A DNA stretch of 64,000 nt, taken from contig NZ_JASJEB010000004.1 in NCBI RefSeq assembly GCF_030064895.1, positions 33,066 through 97,065 on the forward strand. The letters are read 5' to 3'. Position 1 is the stretch's first letter; every line of letters starts with the position of its first letter. Both the position numbers and the translations under genes were made by a program. This document shows, one piece after another, positions 8,935 through 17,168 of this stretch. The notes under the pieces are model-generated. The model was given only the letters and a program-made list of their open reading frames with translations. It searched no databases and was not told where the DNA came from. Source of the stretch: Crocosphaera sp. Its GTDB lineage: Bacteria; Cyanobacteriota; Cyanobacteriia; Cyanobacteriales; Microcystaceae.

Positions 8935-9016
8935 AAGATAGCATTATTATCTTCTCATCTTAATTATTGAGACTGATTAAACAAAGATACCGTTCCCTAT
9001 TTTGTGGTTAGATAAA

Positions 9017-9577
9017 TTAATTTTTTTGAGTCCATTCTTCTGGTTCTCTATCTACTGCGTACTGAAAATTTTTGGGGACTAAGTTAATGGTAATTTCTTG
9101 TTGCTGTGAGGTTTGAGGATCAATTTGAGCATACAATAATTCTTCTTGAAAATTTGGTTGACCTAAAATGATTTTATGTTGTTTTTTATTCTCAAGTTCA
9201 ATGGTAATTGTTCCTAGTGGTTTATCTAAACCATATTCTTTTTTTTGAGCGTTGGGAACTGTTAAAGTTCTCGCAGTTTCACTGTTAACCAAAAGATTGG
9301 TTAAAAAAGCAATGACAGCATCATTTGCTACAGTTTCTTGGGGTTTTTTCATTTGCCAAGATTGTTTTTCTTCGCTAGTTCTCTCAAATTTATAGGTTGT
9401 ATCTTTGGTTTCAATAGTTAATACTTTGATATCTTTTTCATCGAAAGTAAATAGTTGTTTATTTTGGGCGGCAATTTCTTCCTGTTGCGTATTAATTTGT
9501 AATTCATAGACATAAACTCCTACTCCTAAAATAGTAGCGATTCCTAATAAGATTAAAGTTGTTTTTTGTAACTTCAT
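9017..9577 (-). CDS. DUF4340 domain protein
   Basis: The 186-residue protein has one N-terminal membrane anchor (TLILLGIATILGVGVYVYEL) and a C-terminal domain with the DUF4340 pattern: KDIKVLTIETKDTTYKFERT, then YGLDKPLGTITIELENKKQH and ILGQPN. The function is unknown. DUF4340 genes are commonly the last gene of GldA/GldF/GldG-like ABC operons, exactly as here. It starts 24 bases after the GldG-like gene, so it probably belongs to the same complex on the outer face of the plasma membrane. Confidence 0.85.
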   Translation of the reverse strand: MKLQKTTLILLGIATILGVGVYVYELQINTQQEEIAAQNKQLFTFDEKDIKVLTIETKDTTYKFERTSEEKQSWQMKKPQETVANDAVIAFLTNLLVNSETARTLTVPNAQKKEYGLDKPLGTITIELENKKQHKIILGQPNFQEELLYAQIDPQTSQQQEITINLVPKNFQYAVDREPEEWTQKN

Positions 9578-9601
9578 AATTGACCTCTCTATTGTTAATT
9601 T

Positions 9602-11542
9602 TTATCTTCTTCGCCACCAGGTTATTCCAGCAGCAATTAAACCTAACAAAGGAAAAACAGCTAATGACAATATAGGCACTATAGTAGCTTGTAAGGGGGA
9701 TAAATTGAGTCTTCTATCTTTTACTTGTTTAGGACGAATTGATAGAGGTTGTTCGTCTTGATTACTTAACCATTGTACAGTGTTTAGGAAAACATCTCCA
9801 TTTAATTGTTGATTGAATAAATTATTAGTTGCAAAGGTTGAATTACCAATAATGACTAAACGAGATTCTATTTTATCTTTGTTTGCATCATTATGTTTTT
9901 GTTCTGTTTCTTGTTCAGAATTATTATTATTTTTTATTTCATTTTTTTCATCTTTATTGGAATCATTTTGATTATCAGTTGTATTATTGCTTTCACTTTC
10001 ACTGTCTTTTTTTTCAGAATCATTGTTATTTTCTGTTTCATCTTTATTGGAATCAGTTTGATTATCAGTTGTATCGCTCATCTCATTTTCAGTATCTTCT
10101 TGTTCAGCATTATTATTATTTTTTGTTTCATCTTTGTTGGAATCAGTTTCTTTGTTACTATTATTATCTATTTCCTTACTATTGTTGTCTTCTGTTTTAT
10201 TATTATCTGAATTGTCTTGACTATTATTAGTTTCTTCTGGTTCTATTTTATTATCAACCGTTTCCGAAGAGATACTACGGGTTAATGCAACCCCTAAATC
10301 AAACGGTCCAGAAATGTCTTCTTGGGGATCAAAGATAACTTCTTCTGATTCTAAATTACTTTCGGCCCACATTTGTTCACTAGTGACTATTAAGGAGGTT
10401 GCTTGCACATTTTCAACCTCAATAGTATCAACCGGACGAGACAAGGGATAGAACGAAATACTATTAGCAAATTCTTCTGTGATAGGATGGTTTCCGTAAC
10501 TGGTAATAAAAGGAGTAGTCGGACCCAAACCGACAATATTTCCGGCCCCTGAACCGTCTATAACTATACGATTATCTAACTTAATTCCCCAGTCTTTTAG
10601 TATGGGTTCTAAACCTGGATCTGTGTTAGGATCAAGCATTAAAAATAAGTTACCTCCTTTGTCTGAATATTCTTTTAATGCTGTTACTTCTTGGTCAAAT
10701 AGTTGACGTTTTGGACTAGCAATAATAATCACATCTGCATCTTCAGGAATTCCTCCATTTTCTACTATATTTAAGGGTCTGACTTCATATCCTTTACTTT
10801 CAAGACTTTGAGTTGCTTCTGATAAACTTCCTTCGGGAGTTGGTTCTAGTGAATATTCTCCATGACCTTGTAACAGATAAATTTTTGGAATATAATCTTG
10901 TTGAATTGTTGCGATCGCATTGGTTAATTTTATCTCTGATAAGGATTCCCTTTGGTTAAAAGTAATTAAGGTTTGTACTAATTGTTTTTTGTCTTCGTAT
11001 TCTAGATAAACGTCTCCTAATGATTGAACATTAAACTGTTGAGTGATTCCTACTTTTATATCGGGATCAATTAGTTCAAATTTAAAGTTATCATTGTATC
11101 GTTGATAGTTTTCTAATAAGTCTTCGTCTTGGGGTTTTATCTCCTTGTCAAAAATATAAACTTTAGTGGGTTTATCAAGATTTTTGATAATTTCTTGGGT
11201 TTCTAATGATAAGGTATAGAGTTCATTTTCTGTTAAATCAATGCGAGGAGAATAACTAACAGCAATAAAATTAATTAAGGCTAAAATTATTAGTAAAGAT
11301 AGGGTTGCAATAAAAGCATTAGTTCCTATTTGGGTGGATCTTTTTTGCCAAAAACTTCTCCCTGTTACTAACAGATAGACTAACCAAGTAAATAAAAAAA
11401 TCCCCCCCATGATCACTAAACTCAGATAAAGAATACTCTGAGTTTGTGTGAGAAAGATAGGAACTAAACCCGAAACTGTTAAAATTAATCCGGGGACAAA
11501 TAGATATTTGAGAATTATTTTATAGTTATTTATTTTTTGCAT
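9602..11542 (-). CDS. GldG-like ABC system auxiliary protein with an Asn/Asp-rich insertion
   Basis: Of 646 residues, the N-terminus has three membrane segments (about 13-31, 37-58 and 78-98). A periplasmic ABC-type uncharacterised transport domain (GldG family) follows, with RIDLTENELYTLS and IYLLQGHGEYS. A last membrane helix at the C-terminus ends in WWRRR. Residues about 430-565 are an extremely Asn/Asp/Glu/Lys/Ser-rich stretch with internal repeats (DSNKDE), inserted between the GldG core and the conserved LVIIGNSTFATNNLFNQQ segment. The family works with a GldA ATPase and a GldF permease, both encoded just upstream. Confidence 0.85.
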   Translation of the reverse strand: MQKINNYKIILKYLFVPGLILTVSGLVPIFLTQTQSILYLSLVIMGGIFLFTWLVYLLVTGRSFWQKRSTQIGTNAFIATLSLLIILALINFIAVSYSPRIDLTENELYTLSLETQEIIKNLDKPTKVYIFDKEIKPQDEDLLENYQRYNDNFKFELIDPDIKVGITQQFNVQSLGDVYLEYEDKKQLVQTLITFNQRESLSEIKLTNAIATIQQDYIPKIYLLQGHGEYSLEPTPEGSLSEATQSLESKGYEVRPLNIVENGGIPEDADVIIIASPKRQLFDQEVTALKEYSDKGGNLFLMLDPNTDPGLEPILKDWGIKLDNRIVIDGSGAGNIVGLGPTTPFITSYGNHPITEEFANSISFYPLSRPVDTIEVENVQATSLIVTSEQMWAESNLESEEVIFDPQEDISGPFDLGVALTRSISSETVDNKIEPEETNNSQDNSDNNKTEDNNSKEIDNNSNKETDSNKDETKNNNNAEQEDTENEMSDTTDNQTDSNKDETENNNDSEKKDSESESNNTTDNQNDSNKDEKNEIKNNNNSEQETEQKHNDANKDKIESRLVIIGNSTFATNNLFNQQLNGDVFLNTVQWLSNQDEQPLSIRPKQVKDRRLNLSPLQATIVPILSLAVFPLLGLIAAGITWWRRR

Positions 11543-11590
11543 TTGTTTATAATACTTTTAAGTCTTTTTATAAAAATTAAGGTAAGCATT

Positions 11591-12376
11591 TTAAGAACGT
11601 TGATATCGGAAAGCTTCAATAGATTGTGCAGTTAAGAAAATCCCTAATAGTATATAGCTTATAAACAAAACTATACTACTAACATCTAACACTCCCCTAA
11701 CTAAATCTGTATAACGATCAAATAAAGAAAGAGAGGATACAATACTTTTAAAAGGTTCTTGTAAATTAGCTGCGATCGCATCCATAATCCATAAAAATAA
11801 TATTAAAACAAAGGTCAAAATATAGGCTAAAATTCCGCTATCGGTTAAGGAAGAAATAAACATTCCTAAAGAAAGAATAGCAGTAGCGACTAAAATTAAA
11901 GCCCCATGAGATAATAAAATAATATTCAGGTTTACTGGTGGACTCGCATTACTAAAAATGATGATTTCATAAATCCAAAATGGTATCATTAATACGATAA
12001 AAAATGCTAAAACTCCTAACAATTTTCCTACAGCAACCACCCAGTTTGTTACAGGAGAAGTCGCTAATAATTCTAGGGTTCCCCGTTTTCTTTCCTCTGA
12101 ATAAAGTCCCATAGATAAAGCAGGTAACAATACTAATAATAAGGAAATAATTACCGCAAAAAAACTATCGATAAATTGACCAGCAACATCAACAGGAACC
12201 GATAATTGACCACTTTGTTCAAAAAAGGAAAGGGTTTGTAATATCTCTTCTAGAATAGCACTAAAAAAGAAGCCCCCAATTAACCAAAACACAGCAGCGA
12301 TAATGTAAGCAAAAGGAGAAGCAAAATAACTTTGAAATTCTTTGCGAAAAATAGCAGCTAAATTAGTTAGTATCAT
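11591..12376 (-). CDS. GldF-like ABC-2 type permease
   Basis: The 261-residue protein has about six membrane segments and the ABC-2 permease layout: an N-terminal FRKEFQSYFASPFAYIIAAV, a second segment with LLPALSMGLYSEERKRGTLE, and TSPVTNWVVAVGKLL. The EERKRGT loop is the usual contact with the ATPase. It sits between the GldA-like ATPase gene (60 bases upstream) and the GldG-like gene (48 bases downstream). The substrate is unknown. In Bacteroidetes, Gld ABC proteins support gliding, but most members outside that phylum are uncharacterised. Confidence 0.87.
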   Translation of the reverse strand: MILTNLAAIFRKEFQSYFASPFAYIIAAVFWLIGGFFFSAILEEILQTLSFFEQSGQLSVPVDVAGQFIDSFFAVIISLLLVLLPALSMGLYSEERKRGTLELLATSPVTNWVVAVGKLLGVLAFFIVLMIPFWIYEIIIFSNASPPVNLNIILLSHGALILVATAILSLGMFISSLTDSGILAYILTFVLILFLWIMDAIAANLQEPFKSIVSSLSLFDRYTDLVRGVLDVSSIVLFISYILLGIFLTAQSIEAFRYQRS

Positions 12377-12436
12377 CTCAATAATAGTTATAAGGTTTAT
12401 TTAGTTATTGATAATATAATATTTAATAGAATAAAT

Positions 12437-13459
12437 TTACCCTCCGTCTCCCATCTTCTCTGTCTCCCCATCAAATTCCAAGGATGAATTTTTTTCCAAA
12501 ATAGTTTCCTCATCTTCCGTTGCTGCTTCTTCTGTAATCACATTTAAGAAAACATCTTCTAAAGTAGCACGAGTTCGTTTCATTTCGTATAAGTCCAACC
12601 CTTGATTAATAATTAAAGCAGCAATATCTTTACCTATTTCTTGATGGGAATCAGTAGTTAATAATAAAGTATGACGCTTAGTTTCGCTATTGGATTTAAT
12701 TTCTAATTGACTAATTCCAGCTAGGTCGTTTAACATGGTTTCTAAACTAAAGATATCCCCTTCAATTTCAATTTCATATCCTCCTTTTGCTGTTAAATGG
12801 GACATTAAATGATTCGGGGTATCCGTTGCCACAACTTTACCACCATTGATGATCGTGACCCGATCGCAGGTCATGCTCACTTCTGGTAAAATATGAGTAG
12901 ATAAAAGTAGGGTATGTTCCCCGGCTAAACTCTTAATCAGGTTGCGGACTTCGATTATTTGTTTAGGGTCGAGGCCAACAGTAGGCTCGTCTAGTATAAT
13001 TACGGGGGGATCGTGAACGATGGCTTGAGCAATACCGACCCGTTGTTTATAACCCTTAGATAGCTTACGGATCAAAACTTTGCGCTTATCTTGCAGTTGA
13101 CAGCGTTCCATAGACCAGTCTACCCGAGATTGTCTTTGTTTGCTGGCTACTCCTTTAATTCTAGCCACAAACTCCAAAAACCCTCCTACTGTCATATCTG
13201 GGTACAGAGGAGGAGTTTCCGGAAGATAACCGATGTTGCGTCTAACTTCTAAAGACTGTTCATGAACATCATATCCTGCAATTTTAGCCGTTCCAGCGGT
13301 GGCAGGGATAAAACCGCTAAGGATACGCATAGTGGTTGTTTTTCCTGCGCCATTTGGTCCCAAAAAGCCGAGAATCTCTCCTTTTTCAACGGAAAAATTC
13401 ACATCTTTTATAGCAGCAGTTGAACCATAAATTTTGCTTAAGTGTTCGACTTCAATCAT
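12437..13459 (-). CDS. GldA-like ABC transporter ATP-binding protein
   Basis: The 340-residue ATPase has Walker A GPNGAGKTT (residues 34-42), the signature LSKGYKQRVGIAQA, Walker B VIILDEPTVGLDP and the switch histidine in LLLSTHI. After residue 220 comes a C-terminal extension, ending in an acidic tail (EEAATEDEETILE). It is the first gene of the Gld-like ABC operon and supplies energy to the permease encoded downstream. Family assignment is firm; the transported substrate is not known. Confidence 0.9.
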   Translation of the reverse strand: MIEVEHLSKIYGSTAAIKDVNFSVEKGEILGFLGPNGAGKTTTMRILSGFIPATAGTAKIAGYDVHEQSLEVRRNIGYLPETPPLYPDMTVGGFLEFVARIKGVASKQRQSRVDWSMERCQLQDKRKVLIRKLSKGYKQRVGIAQAIVHDPPVIILDEPTVGLDPKQIIEVRNLIKSLAGEHTLLLSTHILPEVSMTCDRVTIINGGKVVATDTPNHLMSHLTAKGGYEIEIEGDIFSLETMLNDLAGISQLEIKSNSETKRHTLLLTTDSHQEIGKDIAALIINQGLDLYEMKRTRATLEDVFLNVITEEAATEDEETILEKNSSLEFDGETEKMGDGG

Positions 13460-13488
13460 GTATGTTAAAAAGTTTATATATGATGTTA

Positions 13489-13746
13489 CTAGATTTCAAC
13501 TTCTAGCTGCTTGGTTGGCACAAAACATTCCCCCGGTAAAAGAACGGGATCATGACGAAAAATTAATTGGCCTCGATGACTTTTTCTATGAATGGCGATA
13601 CCATGAGGTCGCTTGGCACTTCTCGGATGTAACATACAATAAGTACGATAGATCCGTTGTGCTGCCCGTAACAGGGTCGGGTCTAAAATAATAGTAGAGT
13701 CCATCCCTTGCGCTTGTGACTCGTTAATGTGATGTGTATAAGCCAT
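13489..13746 (-). CDS. Hypothetical 85-residue protein
   Basis: I do not recognise a family. A strong ribosome site, GAGGAG, lies 9 bases before the ATG at 13746, which supports this strand over the opposite 85-codon frame at 13434-13691. The protein is basic and hydrophilic, with several His and Arg residues (RTYCMLHPRSAKRPHG, IAIHRKSHRG) and a C-terminal LEVEI. No signal peptide or membrane helix is visible. It lies between leuB upstream and the Gld-like operon downstream, 30 bases before the ATPase start, and could be co-transcribed with that operon. Confidence 0.6.
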   Translation of the reverse strand: MAYTHHINESQAQGMDSTIILDPTLLRAAQRIYRTYCMLHPRSAKRPHGIAIHRKSHRGQLIFRHDPVLLPGECFVPTKQLEVEI

Positions 13747-13833
13747 AATAATGATCTCCTCACAAAGTTATCGAGGTTTGCCTTTAATATATTAATGGAA
13801 AGAATACACATCAAAGGACGGAAAAATACTAAA

Positions 13834-14919
13834 CTATGATTCCAATATCCTTAACAAAACTTCTCCCATTGCTTTACATCCTACTGCTTTCATGCCATCA
13901 GACATAATATCCCCTGTGCGATATCCTTGGGCTAAAGCCTCGAAAACGGCTTTTTCTAACCTAGCAGCTGCCTTGGGTTCGTTCAACCCATAGCGTAGCA
14001 TCATCGCTGCACTTAGAACCTGGGCTAAGGGGTTGGCTTTGTCTTCTCCTGCAATATCGGGGGCCGAACCGTGAACGGGTTCAAATAAACCAGGTTTTTC
14101 TAAACCTAAACTAGCAGAAGGCAACATCCCAATACTACCAGTTAACATGGCTGCTGCGTCGGAGAGAATGTCTCCAAATAAATTCCCTGTAACAATGGTA
14201 TCAAACTGTTTAGGGGCGCGCACTAACTGCATCGCTGCGTTATCTACATAGAGGTGAGACAGTTCCACATCGGAGTATTTTTCCCCCATTAAGGTAACGC
14301 GATCGCGCCATAGTTGAGAAACATCGAGGACATTGGCTTTATCTACAGAACATAGCTTACCACCACGTTTTTGGGCGGTTTCAAAGGCCACTTTAGCGAT
14401 GCGATCAACTTCTGACTCAGTATAAGCCATAGTGTTGACCCCTCGTTTCTCTTTGGTTTCTGTCTCAAAAATGCCTTTGGGTTTGCCAAAATAAATGCCG
14501 CCGGTTAACTCCCTAACTACCATGATATCCACCCCTGCAACGATTTCTGGTTTCAGGGAAGACGCACCGATTAATTGAGGTATAATGGTTGCTGGCCTTA
14601 GGTTAGCAAAAAGGTTGAGTCCAGCGCGAATAGCTAATAAACCTGTTTCTGGGCGTTGTTCACGGGGTAGGTTATCCCATTTATAACCGCCGATGGCAGC
14701 TAATAACACCGCGTCGCTATCACGACACATTTTCAGGGTTGCTTCTGGCAGTGGTTTGCCTGTTTCGTCAATGGCAACCCCACCGATCAATGCTTCTTGG
14801 AATTGAAAATCAATGTCTAACTGCTTACCAACAACTTTGAGGATATCAACGGTAACAGCTAAAATCTCAGGGCCGATGCCATCCCCTGGCAGTAGGGTTA
14901 TACGATATTTCCTCGTCAT
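13834..14919 (-). CDS. leuB: 3-isopropylmalate dehydrogenase
   Basis: LeuB oxidises and decarboxylates (2R,3S)-3-isopropylmalate to 2-oxoisocaproate with NAD in leucine synthesis. The 361-residue length is normal. Visible family motifs are [11 protein letters not shown] at the start, [13 protein letters not shown] (substrate Arg), [24 protein letters not shown], the VDKANVLD segment with the catalytic Lys, the [13 protein letters not shown] metal-binding aspartates, and [12 protein letters not shown] near the NAD site. The gene stands alone; other leu genes are not in the window. A HIP1 octamer lies inside the coding region. Confidence 0.97.
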   Translation of the reverse strand: MTRKYRITLLPGDGIGPEILAVTVDILKVVGKQLDIDFQFQEALIGGVAIDETGKPLPEATLKMCRDSDAVLLAAIGGYKWDNLPREQRPETGLLAIRAGLNLFANLRPATIIPQLIGASSLKPEIVAGVDIMVVRELTGGIYFGKPKGIFETETKEKRGVNTMAYTESEVDRIAKVAFETAQKRGGKLCSVDKANVLDVSQLWRDRVTLMGEKYSDVELSHLYVDNAAMQLVRAPKQFDTIVTGNLFGDILSDAAAMLTGSIGMLPSASLGLEKPGLFEPVHGSAPDIAGEDKANPLAQVLSAAMMLRYGLNEPKAAARLEKAVFEALAQGYRTGDIMSDGMKAVGCKAMGEVLLRILES

Positions 14920-15046
14920 AGTTCAGTTCTTCTTTATTTGTTTAGTGAGCGATCGCTAATCTCACGCTGTGGAGGTTACTATCTATCCGTTTAACCTGCA
15001 ATCCTACTCTACCATGAGTTGGTCAAAAAAAATTTTCTCAAAACGC

Positions 15047-15075
15047 TTGACACTGACAAAAAATCTTGTTATATT
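15047..15075 (+). promoter_or_regulatory. Sigma-70-type promoter of tRNA-Glu
   Basis: TTGACA (15047-15052), a 17-base spacer and TATATT (15070-15075) form a near-consensus promoter. The tRNA starts 22 bases after the -10 box, which fits a short 5' leader. Confidence 0.8.
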
Positions 15076-15096
15076 AATAAAGGTCTAGAAAAACAA

Positions 15097-15169
15097 GCCC
15101 CCATCGTCTAGTGGCCTAGGACACCTCCCTTTCACGGAGGCGACAGGGATTCAAATTCCCTTGGGGGTA
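15097..15169 (+). tRNA. trnE: tRNA-Glu (anticodon TTC)
   Basis: The 73 bases fold as a standard cloverleaf. The acceptor GCCCCCA pairs with TGGGGGT, including the G-U first pair typical of cyanobacterial and plastid tRNA-Glu. The anticodon stem CCTCC/GGAGG encloses CTTTCAC with anticodon TTC, and the T arm reads AGGGATTCAAATTCCCT. CCA is not encoded. In cyanobacteria glutamyl-tRNA also feeds tetrapyrrole synthesis through glutamyl-tRNA reductase. Confidence 0.97.
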
Positions 15170-15173
15170 TTCA

Positions 15174-15212
15174 AAGGAGTAGGTTTTAAAACCTACTCCT
15201 TGATTTTTTTTT
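15174..15212 (+). terminator. Rho-independent terminator after tRNA-Glu
   Basis: A perfect 14-bp inverted repeat (AAGGAGTAGGTTTT with its complement, 15174-15201) is followed by GA and a run of nine T. It begins 5 bases after the tRNA end, so it closes a single-gene transcript. Confidence 0.9.
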
Positions 15213-15262
15213 AATACCATTTTCATCAACTTAGACTACAGATGTTAAGGTTGTAGGGGTTA

Positions 15263-16225
15263 ATGAAGCGGTTTTATGATTATGTCATTATGTCATCAAT
15301 TAAAGTTTATTTAAAATGGCTAGTTTTAGGAATTACCTTATTTTTTATAATTTCGACCTTTAGAAATCATTGGCAAGCTGTAACAGAGGTAAAGATCGAT
15401 TTTCCGGGTTTGGGATTGTTATTATTAGCTTTAATTGTAACCTTATTTGCACATATTTGGTCAGCTATTGTTTGGATAAAAATACTAGAACTATTTAAGT
15501 ATTCTTGTCAGTATAAATGGGGATTAAAGATATATTTAGTTACCAATATTTATAAGTATTTGCCTGGAAATGTTGGTCATTTTTATGGTCGAATTTCTTC
15601 TATTTCTAAACAGGGTATTTCTTTATCTGTTGCTAGTTTAACTGTGTTATTAGAACCTTTATTAATGGCTGCTGCTGCTTTATTAATTGCTTTATTAAGT
15701 CATAGTATTGGTCTCATTGAAACAACCAAAAATCTTAATATCTTATTCTTACAATGCTTGCTATTAATTATTGTTTTAGTAGGAATTCATCCTATTATTA
15801 TTAATAGAGTTATTTTTTTTACCAAAAATCTTAAAAAAAAGAAGAAAAATGAAGAGATTAAAACAGTTTATTTCGAGAAATATCCTGGTATTATTTTAGC
15901 AGGAGAAATTATTTTTTTATTATTAAGAGGATTGGGATTTATTTTTGCTTTGATGGCATTTATGTCTATTACTTTTCAGCAAATACCAATCATAATTAGT
16001 GCCTTTAGTTTTGCTTGGTTACTAGGTTTAGTAATTCCTGGTGCGCCTGGTGGTTTGGGAGTTTTTGAAGCAACAATTATTGCTTTATTGGAAACATCAT
16101 CTTTACCCATTGAAATCGTTTTAACAACCATTGCTATTTTTAGAATAATTAGTATTTTAGCCGAATTAATGGGGGCAGGATTAGGTTATTTTGGGTTGAA
16201 TAGTGAGGATAAAATTAGGACATGA
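15263..16225 (+). CDS. Flippase-like (LPG synthase transmembrane, UPF0104) membrane protein
   Basis: The 320-residue protein has about eight membrane segments and the flippase-like (lysylphosphatidylglycerol synthase TM, YbhN) pattern: YLPGNVGHFYGR near residue 97, and the late IPGAPGGLGVFEATIIALL motif near 258. Members move or modify lipid-linked precursors, but the substrate here is unknown. It lacks the C-terminal soluble acyltransferase domain of MprF. The first ATG at 15263 is used; a second Met lies eight codons on. The gene stands alone, convergent with the repeat protein downstream. Confidence 0.8.
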   Translation: MKRFYDYVIMSSIKVYLKWLVLGITLFFIISTFRNHWQAVTEVKIDFPGLGLLLLALIVTLFAHIWSAIVWIKILELFKYSCQYKWGLKIYLVTNIYKYLPGNVGHFYGRISSISKQGISLSVASLTVLLEPLLMAAAALLIALLSHSIGLIETTKNLNILFLQCLLLIIVLVGIHPIIINRVIFFTKNLKKKKKNEEIKTVYFEKYPGIILAGEIIFLLLRGLGFIFALMAFMSITFQQIPIIISAFSFAWLLGLVIPGAPGGLGVFEATIIALLETSSLPIEIVLTTIAIFRIISILAELMGAGLGYFGLNSEDKIRT

Positions 16226-16239
16226 AGAGAATTATAAAA

Positions 16240-16272
16240 CCTAGTAAGGTGAGTATTGCCCACCCTACCTAA
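16240..16272. terminator. Possible bidirectional terminator hairpin
   Basis: TAGTAAGGTGAG can pair, with mismatches and G-U pairs, with CCCACCCTACCT across a short loop between two convergent genes. It belongs to the GGTGGGCAAT-type repeats scattered in cyanobacteria. There is only a weak T/A tract, so the terminator role is inferred mainly from position. Confidence 0.35.
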
Positions 16273-16282
16273 TAAAAGCTAA

Positions 16283-16993
16283 TTATTCCTTGTTAATATA
16301 ATTAGACATAAAGCCTTGAACTGCTTTAGCAAAAGAACTGTTTGCTTCAATACTTTCATCAGAAGACTCATTAAGTGGAGCAATAGGTTTTTTTGATTCT
16401 TTTGTTTCTTCGGTAACTTCGGAAGTTTCAGAAGTTTCTAGAGATTGTTCCGTTTCAGGTTCTTCTATAGCAGAAGTTTCTAGAGATTGTTCCGTTTCAG
16501 GTTCTTCTATGGCAGAAGTTTCTAGAGATTGTTCCGTTTCAGGTTCTTCTATAGCAGAAGTTTCTAGAGATTGTTCCGTTTCAGGTTCTTCTATGGCAGA
16601 AGTTTCTAGAGATTGTTCCGTTTCAGGTTCTTTTATGGCAGAAGTTTCTAGAGATTGTTCCGTTTCAGGTTCTTTTATGGCAGAAGTTTCTAGAGATTGT
16701 TCCGTTTCAGGTTCTTCTATGGCAGAAGTTTCTGGGGGTTGTAAAACTTGGATAAACTGTTTTAACTGTTCTTCTTCTATAACTAATATTTTCCTAAGTT
16801 CTTCAACTTTTTGGGCGATTTCTCCTTCCCCAATATAGGCTAACCATTTCTCAAAATCCCCACTTTTTAAATGATATATGATTTCTTGAGGAGACTGATT
16901 GCAAACTCCGATTAAATCTGCTACCGTATAGGCGACGTGACCACTGCTAAATCTAAATGGTTCTGGCATGGTTACTTGTGTAATGTATAACAA
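16283..16993 (-). CDS. Hypothetical protein with seven 14-residue Glu-rich tandem repeats
   Basis: Residues 1-90 form a conserved-looking helical domain (SSGHVAYTVADLIGVCNQSP, YHLKSGDFEKWLAYIGE) that I cannot name with confidence. Then the unit ETSAIEEPETEQSL is repeated about seven times, alternating EEP and KEP. A Ser/Glu-rich tail ends in FAKAVQGFMSNYINKE. The repeats are highly acidic and should be disordered. There is no signal peptide or membrane helix, so it is probably cytosolic. The near-identical DNA repeats mean that copy number is likely to vary between strains. Confidence 0.7.
   Translation of the reverse strand: MLYITQVTMPEPFRFSSGHVAYTVADLIGVCNQSPQEIIYHLKSGDFEKWLAYIGEGEIAQKVEELRKILVIEEEQLKQFIQVLQPPETSAIEEPETEQSLETSAIKEPETEQSLETSAIKEPETEQSLETSAIEEPETEQSLETSAIEEPETEQSLETSAIEEPETEQSLETSAIEEPETEQSLETSETSEVTEETKESKKPIAPLNESSDESIEANSSFAKAVQGFMSNYINKE
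16431..16724. repeat. Seven 42-bp tandem repeats inside a coding region
   Basis: Copies start at 16431, 16473, 16515, 16557, 16599, 16641 and 16683, with a partial copy at 16725. They differ at only a few positions, for example TATAGC against TATGGC. The 42-bp period is a multiple of three, so gain or loss of units keeps the reading frame. There are no spacers, so this is not a CRISPR array. Confidence 0.95.
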
Positions 16994-17168
16994 TAATTAA
17001 TTGAGAAGATAAATCCTCTTATCAAGATACTATCAAAAAGCCTTACCCTTGCGCTATGGCTTTTCAAGTCCAATTATAATAATGCTTTCAGGGAAAACTC
17101 AGCTTTTTATCATTTATGGTTTAGTTAATTGTGACAGGATGAGAGTGAACTCACATAGATTGTCCGTC

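Noticed and set aside
9883..10230. Plus-strand Phe/Tyr-rich frames opposite the GldG-like gene
   Set aside because: They are the antisense reading of the Asn/Asp-rich expansion and have absurd aromatic content.
13434..13691. Plus-strand 85-codon frame opposite the small hypothetical gene
   Set aside because: The minus-strand frame has a strong GAGGAG ribosome site and a more protein-like composition; the plus frame also runs into the GldA-like gene.
16431..16724. Regular 42-bp repeat array as a CRISPR candidate
   Set aside because: The copies abut without spacers and keep a reading frame; they encode a 14-residue protein repeat.
16509..16838. Plus-strand AEVSRDCSVSG repeat frame
   Set aside because: It is the antisense shadow of the acidic tandem-repeat protein, whose N-terminal domain and start are on the minus strand.
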